A stretch of 64,000 nt of DNA from JABDQA01 sp963759125 (GTDB taxonomy: Bacteria; Desulfobacterota; Desulfobulbia; Desulfobulbales; Desulfocapsaceae): positions 62,001 to 126,000 of the forward strand of contig CAVWXN010000001.1 in assembly GCA_963759125.1 (NCBI GenBank). Direction: 5' to 3'. Shown in pieces: positions 38,032 to 46,519 of the stretch; within the stretch, counting starts at the first letter, position 1; each line of letters begins with the position of its first letter. Below the pieces are notes generated by a model. The model was given only the letters and a program-made list of their open reading frames with translations, was not told the origin of the DNA and did not search any database. The translations under genes and the position numbers were made by a program.

Positions 38032-39536
38032 GACACAGTGAACTGAGTTTCCTCATCTGCCGAGCAGTTCACCTTGCTGCATTCGGGTAGTTCGAGGACA
38101 ATGGTGGTGCCGACCTTTTTCTGAGATTTCACCAGAATCCTGCCGTGGTGCGCCTCGATGATGCCATTGCAGAAAATCAGGCCAAGCCCGCTGCCGGCCT
38201 CTCCCTTGGTGCCCTTGCTGCTGGTCTTGATATCGGATCTGAACAGATTCTCTACGTATTCACGGCTCATCCCCTCGCCATTGTCCCTGACGGCAACGCT
38301 CATGGTCCGCTGCGGATCCGGCAGATAGAGTTCGACCGTACCGCCCCGCTGACTGAACTTGATGGCGTTGGACATCAGGTTATTGAGGACCACAAAATAG
38401 AGATGTCGATCGGCATAGACTTCCGCCTCTGGAGGAATGGAGTTTTTCATTCGGATTGCTTTATCAAAAGCCTGGTTGATAAAGTTCTGAACGACCTCAC
38501 TGGCCATCTGATGGACACTGAAGAATGATTTTTCGAGTTTTAGACCGCCGGTCTCCAGCCGATCCATGGACAGCAGATTGTCAATCATCTGCAGCATTCG
38601 CTGCCCGTTGATGACGATATTCTCCAGAAACTGGCGATGAATCTTGTGGGAAAAATGCTCCCGCTCCAAGATCCTTTTCAGCATCTGGGTCATCGAGTAA
38701 AAGGGGGATTTCAGATCATGGGCCACAAGAGCCACCAGACGGCTGCGCATGCCCATGGCCAGCTCAGCCTGGCGGCGGGCTTCCTGCAGAAAATGCTCAA
38801 TGCTCTTCTGCTCGGTGATATCGATGGCAATCTCCAGCTTCACAAAACGGCCGTCCGACCATCTGATAGCCTGATCTTTGGCCCGATACCATTTTTTGTT
38901 GAACGGGTTCTGGTATTCCCATTGATAGGGTTCGAGCGGCTTCTCGGCGTCGGTTAGCAGGCGCTGGTTGTTGCAAAACATGCAGGGTTTGTCTTCGGCC
39001 GAATGAATGAGCTGGTGACATTTTTTACCCACCGGATCAAAGCCGAACAGATTGCGCAGATAATCGTTGGCAAACAGTATTTCATGGCTTTCGAAATCGA
39101 CGACATAAATAATTCCCTCGATGGTCCCGACGATGCCCGACAACAGCTCATTGGACTGTTTGAGCTGGGCTTCGGCTTCCAGCCGTTCAGTAATTTCATC
39201 GCTGAGTTGGCGATTTCTCTGGTCGAGTTCTCGGGTCCGCTGACCGATCTTCTCCTCAAGTTGTGCAAGATGATCTATCTGCTGGATATATCTAAATTCT
39301 TTTTCCTTCTTAGCGTTGATTCGATATTTGGCCAGCAGAAAGCATACTATGCCAAAGAGCACCAGCAGGATAGCGGCGCCATGCTTGAGCGGAATTGCTT
39401 CTATCTCGTTTAAGTGAAGAGAGATAACAAGCAGAACAAGGCCGGCAAATCCCCAGAGGAAAAGCAGGATGGTCTGCCCGACAATTCCTGCAAATATCCT
39501 TTTCAGACGCAGTTCTCTGGAGGATTTTTCGGCCAT
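38028..39536 (-). CDS. membrane histidine kinase with PAS domain
   Basis: A 502-residue sensor kinase. Two helices occupy about residues 18-42 and 52-70. A coiled coil (80-125) leads into a PAS domain (130-245, with YVVDFESHEILFANDYLRNL). HisKA has the phosphoacceptor in LVALVAHDLKSPFYSMTQML. The ATP-binding domain has the N box VVLNNLMSNAIKFSQRGGTV, the G1 box DNGEGM and GEAGSGLGLIFCNGIIEAHH. The short periplasmic loop leaves little room for ligand sensing, so signals probably reach the PAS domain from the cytoplasm. No response regulator is adjacent on this side. Confidence 0.9.
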   Translation of the reverse strand: MAEKSSRELRLKRIFAGIVGQTILLFLWGFAGLVLLVISLHLNEIEAIPLKHGAAILLVLFGIVCFLLAKYRINAKKEKEFRYIQQIDHLAQLEEKIGQRTRELDQRNRQLSDEITERLEAEAQLKQSNELLSGIVGTIEGIIYVVDFESHEILFANDYLRNLFGFDPVGKKCHQLIHSAEDKPCMFCNNQRLLTDAEKPLEPYQWEYQNPFNKKWYRAKDQAIRWSDGRFVKLEIAIDITEQKSIEHFLQEARRQAELAMGMRSRLVALVAHDLKSPFYSMTQMLKRILEREHFSHKIHRQFLENIVINGQRMLQMIDNLLSMDRLETGGLKLEKSFFSVHQMASEVVQNFINQAFDKAIRMKNSIPPEAEVYADRHLYFVVLNNLMSNAIKFSQRGGTVELYLPDPQRTMSVAVRDNGEGMSREYVENLFRSDIKTSSKGTKGEAGSGLGLIFCNGIIEAHHGRILVKSQKKVGTTIVLELPECSKVNCSADEETQFTVS

Positions 39537-39719
39537 GGTAGCTAGTTTCCAGGGATGATCAGGATGGTCCCCTTATAGAGTTATCACATAGCCTGAGATG
39601 TTCATCAATCGGCCTGCTGCAATGTGGAGTTGTGGAGAGAATCGAAAGCAAAGGATAACTACGATTTCAGGGTATCGCAAATATTGTAGTTTCCATTGAG
39701 TAAACCACCTTCAATTTTG

Positions 39720-40652
39720 TTACGAGCGGTCAAACTCACGACTGATATGCTGCCACTGTTTGCCGATCCGTTCACCGCTGGCAACAATTCTGTCGACCAT
39801 TTCCCGTTGTTCAGCAGATAATTCATCGGTTCCTGATTCGAGCAGCAGTTCAGCGTAATTTATCACTGCGTTGAGGCTGTTCGTTGTTTCGTTCACCGTT
39901 TGGGAGAGCAACTCGTGGTCGGCCTCTCCAGGCGCATCCCCGCTCTGCTCAGGCGACTGGCGACTGGCCAGCATGGTGTTTACCGACTCGACCAGCACCT
40001 GCAGCTCCCTTCCTGCCTCGGGCGGGCACTGAAAGTACTGATCCTCTTCGACTGCTCCAGCCGCAGCCTGACGGGATAGTTCAAGCAGCGGGCTCACTCC
40101 TTTTTTATAAAGAACAATGAGCACGAAACTGGCGCAGCTTATCAGGATACCCATCGTGCCGATCACCGTGAGCTGAAAGCTGATCACCGAATTCCTGATG
40201 TGGCCGGTAATGATACGGTCGACCTTGATCAGATTTTCCCCGATCCGCCGCATTTCCCGCTGCAGTTCGAGGCCGGCCGTTTTTTCTGACTCTGCCACCT
40301 CCAGTCGGCGCAGACCGATAACCAGCCCACTCAGATCTATGGTATCGGCCATTGCCAGTTTGTACTGGGCGGGAATCATCTTGTAATCGTACAGTTTAGA
40401 AACCAGGGTGTTGAGCTGTTCGATATCGGGAATTATGGTCTTGAGCTCTTCAAAGCTGCCGCTGATCATCATTTCAGTAACCTGATCCCGAATCGTACTG
40501 AATCCGAACAGCGTCCGCTCACTGAGGCTGCTGATCTCGGTGTACTGGTCATTGAGCCGATACTGACGGACGCCAAGTACAATGACCAGCAGCAACGACA
40601 TGCCGATGATGACAAAACTGAGGTGCAAAAGAGACTTTACGGATCTGAACAT
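39720..40652 (-). CDS. membrane sensor-like protein with degenerate HisKA motif
   Basis: A 310-residue protein with helices at about residues 9-28 and 163-184 flanking a 130-residue periplasmic four-helix-like region, then a HAMP-like linker (SPLLELSRQAAAGAV) and a short helical end. The final segment NETTNSLNAVINYAELLLES aligns with the HE(V/L)NNPLNGIxNxAxLL phosphoacceptor helix of PAS-type kinases, but the histidine is replaced by asparagine. No ATP-binding domain follows. It therefore cannot autophosphorylate and may act as a decoy or structural receptor. It begins eight bases after the FtsH gene, so the two are co-transcribed. Confidence 0.7.
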   Translation of the reverse strand: MFRSVKSLLHLSFVIIGMSLLLVIVLGVRQYRLNDQYTEISSLSERTLFGFSTIRDQVTEMMISGSFEELKTIIPDIEQLNTLVSKLYDYKMIPAQYKLAMADTIDLSGLVIGLRRLEVAESEKTAGLELQREMRRIGENLIKVDRIITGHIRNSVISFQLTVIGTMGILISCASFVLIVLYKKGVSPLLELSRQAAAGAVEEDQYFQCPPEAGRELQVLVESVNTMLASRQSPEQSGDAPGEADHELLSQTVNETTNSLNAVINYAELLLESGTDELSAEQREMVDRIVASGERIGKQWQHISREFDRS

Positions 40653-40660
40653 ATTGATTT

Positions 40661-42502
40661 TCAGGCTTCGACGGCGCCGGTCTCACAGGCGTCGGCAGAC
40701 TCGGTCTCCATCTGAAATTCATATTTCTTTTTGACCGAACATGAATAGATGATATCGAACTCTTCACCGTCAACTGTTTCCACCTGCATGAGAATGTCAG
40801 CCAGCACTGAGAGGAATAATCGCTCGTTGCTCAAAATGGCGACCGCTTCGGAGTAACACTCATCGAGAAGATTTCTGATCTCTTTGTCCACCTGATTCTC
40901 GGTGCGGATACTCATAGCCAGACGCTGGTTAGTCGAACCAAGGAAGTCGCCGTCGTCTATCATGTAAACCTGCGGCCCCAAGCCCTCACTCATCCCCCAT
41001 TTACAGACCATACTGGTGGCCAGTTCGGTGCCCTGCTGAATATCGGACTGCCCCCCCGTGGACTTGATGCCGAAGACCAGCTCTTCGGCGGCCCGACCTC
41101 CCATCAACGTTGTTATCCTATTCTTGAGGTATTGTTTCGAGTAGGCTTGCCGGTCGTTCACCGGCAACTGCTGGGTCTGGCCAAGGGCACGGCCCCGGGG
41201 AATGATGGTGATCTTGTGAACCGGATCGCTGTCCGGCAGCATTTTGGCAACGATGGCATGGCCTGCCTCATGGAAGGCAAGAATGCGTTTATCACGCTCG
41301 GTGATTACCATGCCTTTTCGTTCAACACCGAGCAGAATTCTGTCGCGGGCCAGGTCAAAATCATTCTGGTCGATCTCCTTCTTCCCCTGCCGGGCAGCAA
41401 GCAGCGCCGCCTCATTTACCAGACTGGCAATCTCTGCACCGGTGAAACCCGAGGTCATTACCGAAATATTTTCAAAATCGACATCTGGACTTACCTTCAC
41501 CTTCCGGCAGTGGACATCTAAAATCTTTCTCCTGCCCTTGATATCGGGTGGTACGATGGTGATCTGGCGATCGAATCGGCCGGATCGCTTGAGCGCCGGA
41601 TCGAGGATGTCAGGGCGGTTGGTTGCCGCCATTATGACGATGTTGTCGGTCGGGCTGAAGCCATCCATTTCCACGAGCAGGGCATTGAGGGTCTGGCCTC
41701 GCTCATCGTTGCCGTCAGAAGAAGAGGATTTCCTGGAGGCTCCCACTGCATCAATTTCGTCGATAAAAACGATGCAGGGGGCATTTTTCTTGGCTTCGCT
41801 GAACAGATCACGCACCCTCTGGGCGCCAACTCCTACGAACATTTCTACAAAGTCTGAGCCGCTGAAGCTATAAAAGGGCACTCCAGCCTCGCCCGCAATT
41901 GCCCGGGCCAGAAGCGTCTTACCGGTGCCTGGTGGGCCCTGGAGTAAAACGCCTTTGGGGGCTGTTGCCCCAATTTCGTTGTAGCGTTCAGGATTTTGTA
42001 GAAAACCGACAATTTCCTGCAGCTCCACCTTTGCTTCTGGTATGCCTGCCACATCATCGAAGGTGATCTGTTGCTGATCTGCGGCTCCGGGTGAGATCAA
42101 TTTCTCGTTGGCAAACACCGAGGCCGGGGTTGCCGGCTTGATGCGCAGAGACAGCCAGGAAACCAGCAGGAGCGATACGGCGAAGACCAGCCCCAGGCCA
42201 AAGAAGAGGATCTCGGTATAATCCTTGCGATAGGAAACCCTGATGGAGCCGGCATGCCAGCTTGACACCAGATAAGCCGGCTCCTGAACCACCGTCATAT
42301 AGTGATTGCCATCTTCAGTGGTCACCTGCACGACATCATCTTTGACCACCAGCTCAGTTACGCGATTCTCATCAATGTCATTGAGCAGATCAGAGAAATC
42401 CTTCTGCGCCAGCCTCGTTTCGAGGTGATAAATCATCCCAGCGATGAAGAAGGCAAAACAAAAAATAAAGTAAATAAGTAGATTTCTGACCAGTATTGCC
42501 AT
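40661..42502 (-). CDS. ftsH: FtsH-family ATP-dependent zinc metalloprotease
   Basis: A 613-residue membrane AAA+ protease. Two N-terminal helices (about residues 7-24 and 108-127) flank a small periplasmic domain. The ATPase has Walker A GPPGTGKT, Walker B CIVFIDEIDAVG and the second region of homology (TNRPDILDPALKRSGRFDRQ). The pore residue lies in DFVEMFVGVGAQRVRDLF. The zinc motif is HEAGHAIVAKM. The C-terminus is slightly shorter than E. coli FtsH and has an acidic end. Position beside a signalling island and the small sigma-54-controlled membrane proteins raises the possibility that this is a dedicated rather than the housekeeping copy; that is inference. Confidence 0.94.
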   Translation of the reverse strand: MAILVRNLLIYFIFCFAFFIAGMIYHLETRLAQKDFSDLLNDIDENRVTELVVKDDVVQVTTEDGNHYMTVVQEPAYLVSSWHAGSIRVSYRKDYTEILFFGLGLVFAVSLLLVSWLSLRIKPATPASVFANEKLISPGAADQQQITFDDVAGIPEAKVELQEIVGFLQNPERYNEIGATAPKGVLLQGPPGTGKTLLARAIAGEAGVPFYSFSGSDFVEMFVGVGAQRVRDLFSEAKKNAPCIVFIDEIDAVGASRKSSSSDGNDERGQTLNALLVEMDGFSPTDNIVIMAATNRPDILDPALKRSGRFDRQITIVPPDIKGRRKILDVHCRKVKVSPDVDFENISVMTSGFTGAEIASLVNEAALLAARQGKKEIDQNDFDLARDRILLGVERKGMVITERDKRILAFHEAGHAIVAKMLPDSDPVHKITIIPRGRALGQTQQLPVNDRQAYSKQYLKNRITTLMGGRAAEELVFGIKSTGGQSDIQQGTELATSMVCKWGMSEGLGPQVYMIDDGDFLGSTNQRLAMSIRTENQVDKEIRNLLDECYSEAVAILSNERLFLSVLADILMQVETVDGEEFDIIYSCSVKKKYEFQMETESADACETGAVEA

Positions 42503-42651
42503 TGTCTGGTAGTACCTCGATTAGATCGGCCGCTCCTACTTCTTTGGATTCATGCGTTTTTCCTGCTCATTTCAACCGATTACTATCTTTATACAACTAA
42601 TTGCCTAAATTTTAAAGGTATCACTTAGCGGCGGATAATTGATATCACTAC

Positions 42652-42688
42652 AAAAAAAGGGCCGTGGAACACAATGGTTCCACGGCCC
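42652..42688 (-). terminator. Rho-independent terminator of the small membrane protein operon
   Basis: GGGCCGTGGAAC and GTTCCACGGCCC form a perfect 12-pair stem with a six-base loop, followed on the minus strand by seven Ts. It lies 24 bases after the stop of the second small protein and separates that operon from ftsH. Confidence 0.92.
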
Positions 42689-42711
42689 TGTATACTTAAT
42701 CAGTGCGTTTA

Positions 42712-42930
42712 TTACATTCCGGTCACCGCTTTGAACCAATCACCTACGAAAGCAAGCGGACCGCCGCTTGCGGCCATACCGCCGACGATGCAGGCCAGAC
42801 TCCAGAGACCGACAAGAGCCCCAAAGGCGGCAACGGTAATAACGCCAACTCTGGATATTTCTGTGGTCGCATCCTGGTTTACGGATATCGTAGTATCAAC
42901 CTTCTGTTTTACTCTGGTACGCTCACTCAT
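42712..42930 (-). CDS. small single-helix membrane protein A
   Basis: A 72-residue protein read from MSERTRVKQKVDTTISVNQD after a GGGGTGG-rich site; an in-frame extension upstream overlaps the previous gene and is rejected. It has a charged N-terminus, one helix (about residues 28-52, VGVITVAAFGALVGLWSLAC) and the C-terminal motif GGMAASGGPLAFVGDWFKAV. The last motif is shared almost exactly with the adjacent protein B, so the two are tandem paralogues. No named family recognised. Both genes follow a sigma-54 promoter. Confidence 0.78.
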   Translation of the reverse strand: MSERTRVKQKVDTTISVNQDATTEISRVGVITVAAFGALVGLWSLACIVGGMAASGGPLAFVGDWFKAVTGM

Positions 42931-42947
42931 CTTGTCCACCCCTCTTA

Positions 42948-43160
42948 TCAGGATCCGATAACCGCTCTGAACCAGTCGGCAACCAGTGCTCCAGGTCCGC
43001 CGCTTGCCACCATGCCGCTCACCAGGGCAATAGTCGCCCAAACGCCTATCGCCAGAGAGCAAGCCCCAACAACAGCGATACCCACCTTATATACCTGCTC
43101 GTCTACTCTGGCAGTGGTTCTGGTTTGAGTTTTTGATTTTTTGAGAATGGCTGTTTTCAT
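42948..43160 (-). CDS. small single-helix membrane protein B
   Basis: A 70-residue protein. A basic N-terminus (KTAILKKSKTQTRTTARVD) leads to one helix (about residues 27-50, GIAVVGACSLAIGVWATIAL) and SGMVASGGPGALVADWFRAV at the C-terminus. It is paralogous to protein A over the helix and the GMxASGGPxxxVxDWFxAVxG tail. It is first in the operon, 64 bases downstream of the sigma-54 promoter. A plausible role is a stress- or signal-induced membrane peptide, perhaps a subunit or inhibitor of a membrane complex; the sequence alone does not decide this. Confidence 0.78.
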   Translation of the reverse strand: MKTAILKKSKTQTRTTARVDEQVYKVGIAVVGACSLAIGVWATIALVSGMVASGGPGALVADWFRAVIGS

Positions 43161-43223
43161 CTGGTGACCTCGTCTATTGGGTTGTTGTTGTCTGATCCAC
43201 TAATCAGTCTCTATATACTACAT

Positions 43224-43239
43224 TGCATCACCTGTGCCA
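43224..43239 (-). promoter_or_regulatory. sigma-54 (RpoN) promoter
   Basis: On the minus strand TGGCAC-AGGTG-ATGCA matches the consensus TGGCAC-N5-TTGCW at all but one base of the -12 element. It lies 64 bases upstream of the first small membrane protein start. The intervening RNA would be a short leader. Confidence 0.85.
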
Positions 43240-43371
43240 CAATGTATAGTTGCACCCGGACACCACTCCCGAAAATAAATAAATTCTTGTAATTAATATA
43301 TATTTTTTTAATCAAAGATCTTCTTTAGCATTTGGAAGGAAATAATCAGGGCAAAAAAAGATGCGTTATAC

Positions 43372-43420
43372 TGTTGCAGAAAGTGTTGCGCCGCAACAGT
43401 GCGCTACACTTTCTGCAACA
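43372..43420. promoter_or_regulatory. inverted repeats, probable enhancer site for an NtrC-type activator
   Basis: Two 20-base arms (43372-43391 and 43401-43420) are inverted repeats with one mismatch and a nine-base centre. Nested inside is a perfect TGTTGCG-C-CGCAACA dyad (43384-43398). A further GCAACA half-site lies at 43425-43430. They lie 130-200 bases upstream of the sigma-54 promoter, the normal distance for an activator binding site, and next to the NtrC-type regulator gene. Confidence 0.7.
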
Positions 43421-43435
43421 CAACGCAACAGTCCG

Positions 43436-45205
43436 TTACGCGCTTTGAATATCGAACCGCTTCATTTTCCGGTACAGGGTTGATCGATCTATGGACAGTA
43501 GTCTGGCGGCTTTTGATTTATTACCTCCGGCCTGTTCCAGGGCGTCAAGCAATTCACGACGCTCATCCTTTGCCGGTGATACAGCGCTGTTGTACCCCGG
43601 TTGTCCAGCTGATTCCACCATTGGTTCAACCGCATCTACCAAGGTTCGCGAAAAGTTTCTTACCAGGTCTTCGGGAAGATGCTCGACCAGCAGATTGGGT
43701 CCATCACAGAGAATGCAGCCCCTCTCCATCACATGGCGCAGTTCCCTTACATTCCCCGGCCAGGAAAAGGCGGTGAGAATTTCCATGGCCCGGTCAGAGA
43801 CGCTGTGGATTCGGCGGTCGTGTTTTTCACAGAAGAAAATCAGAAAATGATTGATCAGCAGAGGCAGACATCGTTGCCGGTCACGAAGCGGCGGCAGATT
43901 GATCTCGACGACCTTGAGCCGATAATAGAGATCTTCCCGAAACTGCCCCACCCTCACTTTCTCTTTAAGATCGACATTGGTGGCGGCAATCACCCTGACA
44001 TCGACTTTGACGGGATTGTCGCTTCCCACCGGAGTGAAGGTCATCTCCTGCAGGAAACGCAGCAATCTGAGCTGCATTTTCGGCGTTATATCACCAACCT
44101 CGTCCAGTAACAAGGTACCCTTGTCGGCCTGGAGCAGCCGTCCCGGCCGATCTCGATCGGCTCCGGTGAACGCCCCTTTGCGGTGACCAAAAAGCTCGCT
44201 CTCCAGCAGATTTTCAGCCAGTGCGGCGCAATCCACTTTGATCAGCGGCATCGAGCTGCGGCCGCTTTCCTCGTGCAGAGCCTCGGCGGCCAGCTCCTTG
44301 CCGGTACCCGATTCTCCGCTAATCAGCACGGTTGTCTCAACCTTGCCGACATTTTCTATGAGTCGGTAAATCCGCTGCATCACCTCACTGGCCCCGACGA
44401 AACCGTGAAAATGATTACGGTCCTGCAGCGAGTTCTTATCCTTGTTAACCGTTATATCCCGGGCCACAAGCACCGCTCCCAGCAAAGAATTGTCACCGGT
44501 TTCCAGGGGGGCACCGTTGAGCAGGAGCATCTTCACCGAGCCATCCGGTTTGACACATTCCACCAGATGCTCGCGGATAATCTCTCCAGTCTCGATTACC
44601 TTCCTGGCGTCTCTAAGACAGGCTTCTCCCATCTCACCGGGTATTTTATCAACCCGATCGGTGACGTCCACATCGAACGCCTCGAGCCATTTCTGAGCGG
44701 ACTGGTTCAGTTTGAGGATATTGAGATCGTGGTCGACGGCGATAATTGCATCCCTGACCGAGCTGATGATTGCCTCGAGATAATATTGGTACCTTTCGTT
44801 TTTCCTGATGAGCTCCTGTTTTTCCCTATCCAGCTCTCGGTACTTCAATGCCTGGGCAACAGTCTTGAGCAGTTTTTCCTTGTTCACCGGCTTGGAAAGG
44901 TAATCGAAGGCGCCATAGCGTACTGCCTCGGAGGCAGAATCGAGATTGGGGAACCCGGTGATCATCACCACTGGACAGGTGATACCCGTTTCACGGATAT
45001 GGCGCAGCAGGTCGGTTCCCTTATCACCCTCCAGGACGATATCGCTGATGATCAGATCAAAGGAATGGCTGTTTATCAACTCTATTGCCCGCGCCAGGGT
45101 CCCCGCCACTTTGACGTATTCGTAGCCTTCACGCCGCAGAAACATCTCGAAGGTAAGTCGCAGACTTTCCTCATCGTCGACAATCAGGATAGAGCGGTCA
45201 AGCAT
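43436..45205 (-). CDS. NtrC-type response regulator, sigma-54 activator
   Basis: A 589-residue regulator. Residues 1-120 form a receiver domain (SILIVDDEESLRLTFEMFLR; phosphoacceptor Asp in DLIISDIVLEGDKGTDLL). A PAS domain follows (about 135-260). The AAA+ domain (280-500) has Walker A GESGTGKELAAEALH, the sigma-54 contact loop GAFTGA in LFGHRKGAFTGADRDRPGRL, and Walker B GTLLLDEVGD. A Fis-type helix-turn-helix ends the protein (LEQAGGNKSKAARLLSIDRS). The gene overlaps its partner kinase by eight bases. It is followed by the enhancer-like inverted repeats and the sigma-54 promoter, so it probably activates the small membrane protein operon and perhaps others. Confidence 0.93.
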   Translation of the reverse strand: MLDRSILIVDDEESLRLTFEMFLRREGYEYVKVAGTLARAIELINSHSFDLIISDIVLEGDKGTDLLRHIRETGITCPVVMITGFPNLDSASEAVRYGAFDYLSKPVNKEKLLKTVAQALKYRELDREKQELIRKNERYQYYLEAIISSVRDAIIAVDHDLNILKLNQSAQKWLEAFDVDVTDRVDKIPGEMGEACLRDARKVIETGEIIREHLVECVKPDGSVKMLLLNGAPLETGDNSLLGAVLVARDITVNKDKNSLQDRNHFHGFVGASEVMQRIYRLIENVGKVETTVLISGESGTGKELAAEALHEESGRSSMPLIKVDCAALAENLLESELFGHRKGAFTGADRDRPGRLLQADKGTLLLDEVGDITPKMQLRLLRFLQEMTFTPVGSDNPVKVDVRVIAATNVDLKEKVRVGQFREDLYYRLKVVEINLPPLRDRQRCLPLLINHFLIFFCEKHDRRIHSVSDRAMEILTAFSWPGNVRELRHVMERGCILCDGPNLLVEHLPEDLVRNFSRTLVDAVEPMVESAGQPGYNSAVSPAKDERRELLDALEQAGGNKSKAARLLSIDRSTLYRKMKRFDIQSA

Positions 45206-46334
45206 CGGCTTCTCTCCTCCGGCCGCCGGCTGCGGGTATGTCGATGATAATGTCGGTATACTTATTGAGAACCGAATCGACGCTCAAGGTCCCACCGTGG
45301 TTCTGAATGATACCGAAACTGATGCTCATTCCAAGACCGGTTCCCTGCCCCTTGGGCTTACTGGTGAAAAACGGTTCGAACAGTTTGTCAAGAATACCCT
45401 GAGGTATGCCGGTACCAAAATCCCTGATCACCGTACGAATTCTCTCCCTTCCCTCCTCTTCAAGCTTTTCACAGGTGATGATTATTTTTTTATCGGGCGA
45501 CGAATTGGGATAGCGTTCGTTGAGCGCATACCTGCTGTTATTTATCGCATTGAAGACCACCTGCTGGAGCTGCATGAAGTTGCCAACCACCAGGCAGGCC
45601 TCACAGGAGAAGTTCTGTTCGACCCGGATTCCTTCTTTACGAAGCTGATGATCGACCAGCGACAGACATTCATCCACCACCTCCCGAACATCAACCTTGC
45701 TGAGCTCATTTTCGTTTTCCCGGGCAAAGGAGAGAAGACTGTCAATGATATTGGCTATCCTCTCACCCTCATTTACAATTCTGGTGGACAGCTCCGCCTG
45801 CAGGGAATCCGCTTCGGCGTCATCGAGCAGCAGTTGGGCAAAATTGATGATGCCGTTGATCGGATTGTTGACCTCGTGGGCGACGCCGGCCGCCAGCTCA
45901 CCAATGGCGGCGAGCTGCGCTGTTCTGATAGATTCGACCTTGAGCGATTCCTCCCGGCTCAGCCTTCTGGCCTGCAGCATCACCGATTCGATGTCGCCGC
46001 TCTTGGCTGTCAGCGGAGTAATGATCAGATGATACTCTCCACCAAGTCCCGGCAGCCGTGTATCTTCGCTTTTTGCCTGGCGGGTAAGCAGAAATTCTTC
46101 CAACGGGCATTTGATATGGGGCCAGCGGCCACCATGGATTATCTGACATATTCCCGTGCCGATTATCTCTTCCCGAGCCTTACCGGCAGCTTCTAGAGCG
46201 GCCTGGTTGACTTCGGTTATAACTCCTTCCGGGGTTGTCAGAAGTATCGGATCCGGAATCAGCTGCAGCAGTTCCGCAGTGACGACCGGTTTTTTTCCTT
46301 TAGCTGTTTTCGATTTTTCCACTTTCCGTTGCAT
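45198..46334 (-). CDS. soluble PAS histidine kinase, partner of the NtrC-type regulator
   Basis: A 378-residue kinase without clear membrane helices. The PAS domain (about residues 20-140) contains cysteines and histidines in GICQIIHGGRWPHIKCPLEE, a pattern that could bind a metal or cofactor. HisKA has the phosphoacceptor in AHEVNNPINGIINFAQLLLD. The ATP-binding domain has VVFNAINNSRYALNERY, DFGTGIPQGILDKLFEPFFT and GTGLGMSISFGIIQNHGGTL. The gene overlaps the regulator gene, so they form a two-component pair sensing a cytoplasmic signal. Confidence 0.92.
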   Translation of the reverse strand: MQRKVEKSKTAKGKKPVVTAELLQLIPDPILLTTPEGVITEVNQAALEAAGKAREEIIGTGICQIIHGGRWPHIKCPLEEFLLTRQAKSEDTRLPGLGGEYHLIITPLTAKSGDIESVMLQARRLSREESLKVESIRTAQLAAIGELAAGVAHEVNNPINGIINFAQLLLDDAEADSLQAELSTRIVNEGERIANIIDSLLSFARENENELSKVDVREVVDECLSLVDHQLRKEGIRVEQNFSCEACLVVGNFMQLQQVVFNAINNSRYALNERYPNSSPDKKIIITCEKLEEEGRERIRTVIRDFGTGIPQGILDKLFEPFFTSKPKGQGTGLGMSISFGIIQNHGGTLSVDSVLNKYTDIIIDIPAAGGRRREADA

Positions 46335-46519
46335 CCGTGCTCGAGTTGCTCAACGCAGCCCTTATTGGCTCAGGAAATCTCATCGGCCCATAGTACTATT
46401 ACAGTGTAGACATGTAAAATACAACGATGTGGTGATTGCAAGGATAGTTATTTAAGCGTATATTGAAATATAGGGCACAACGAAAATCACAATCAGAATG
46501 ATAACAACCAGATAAGTTA

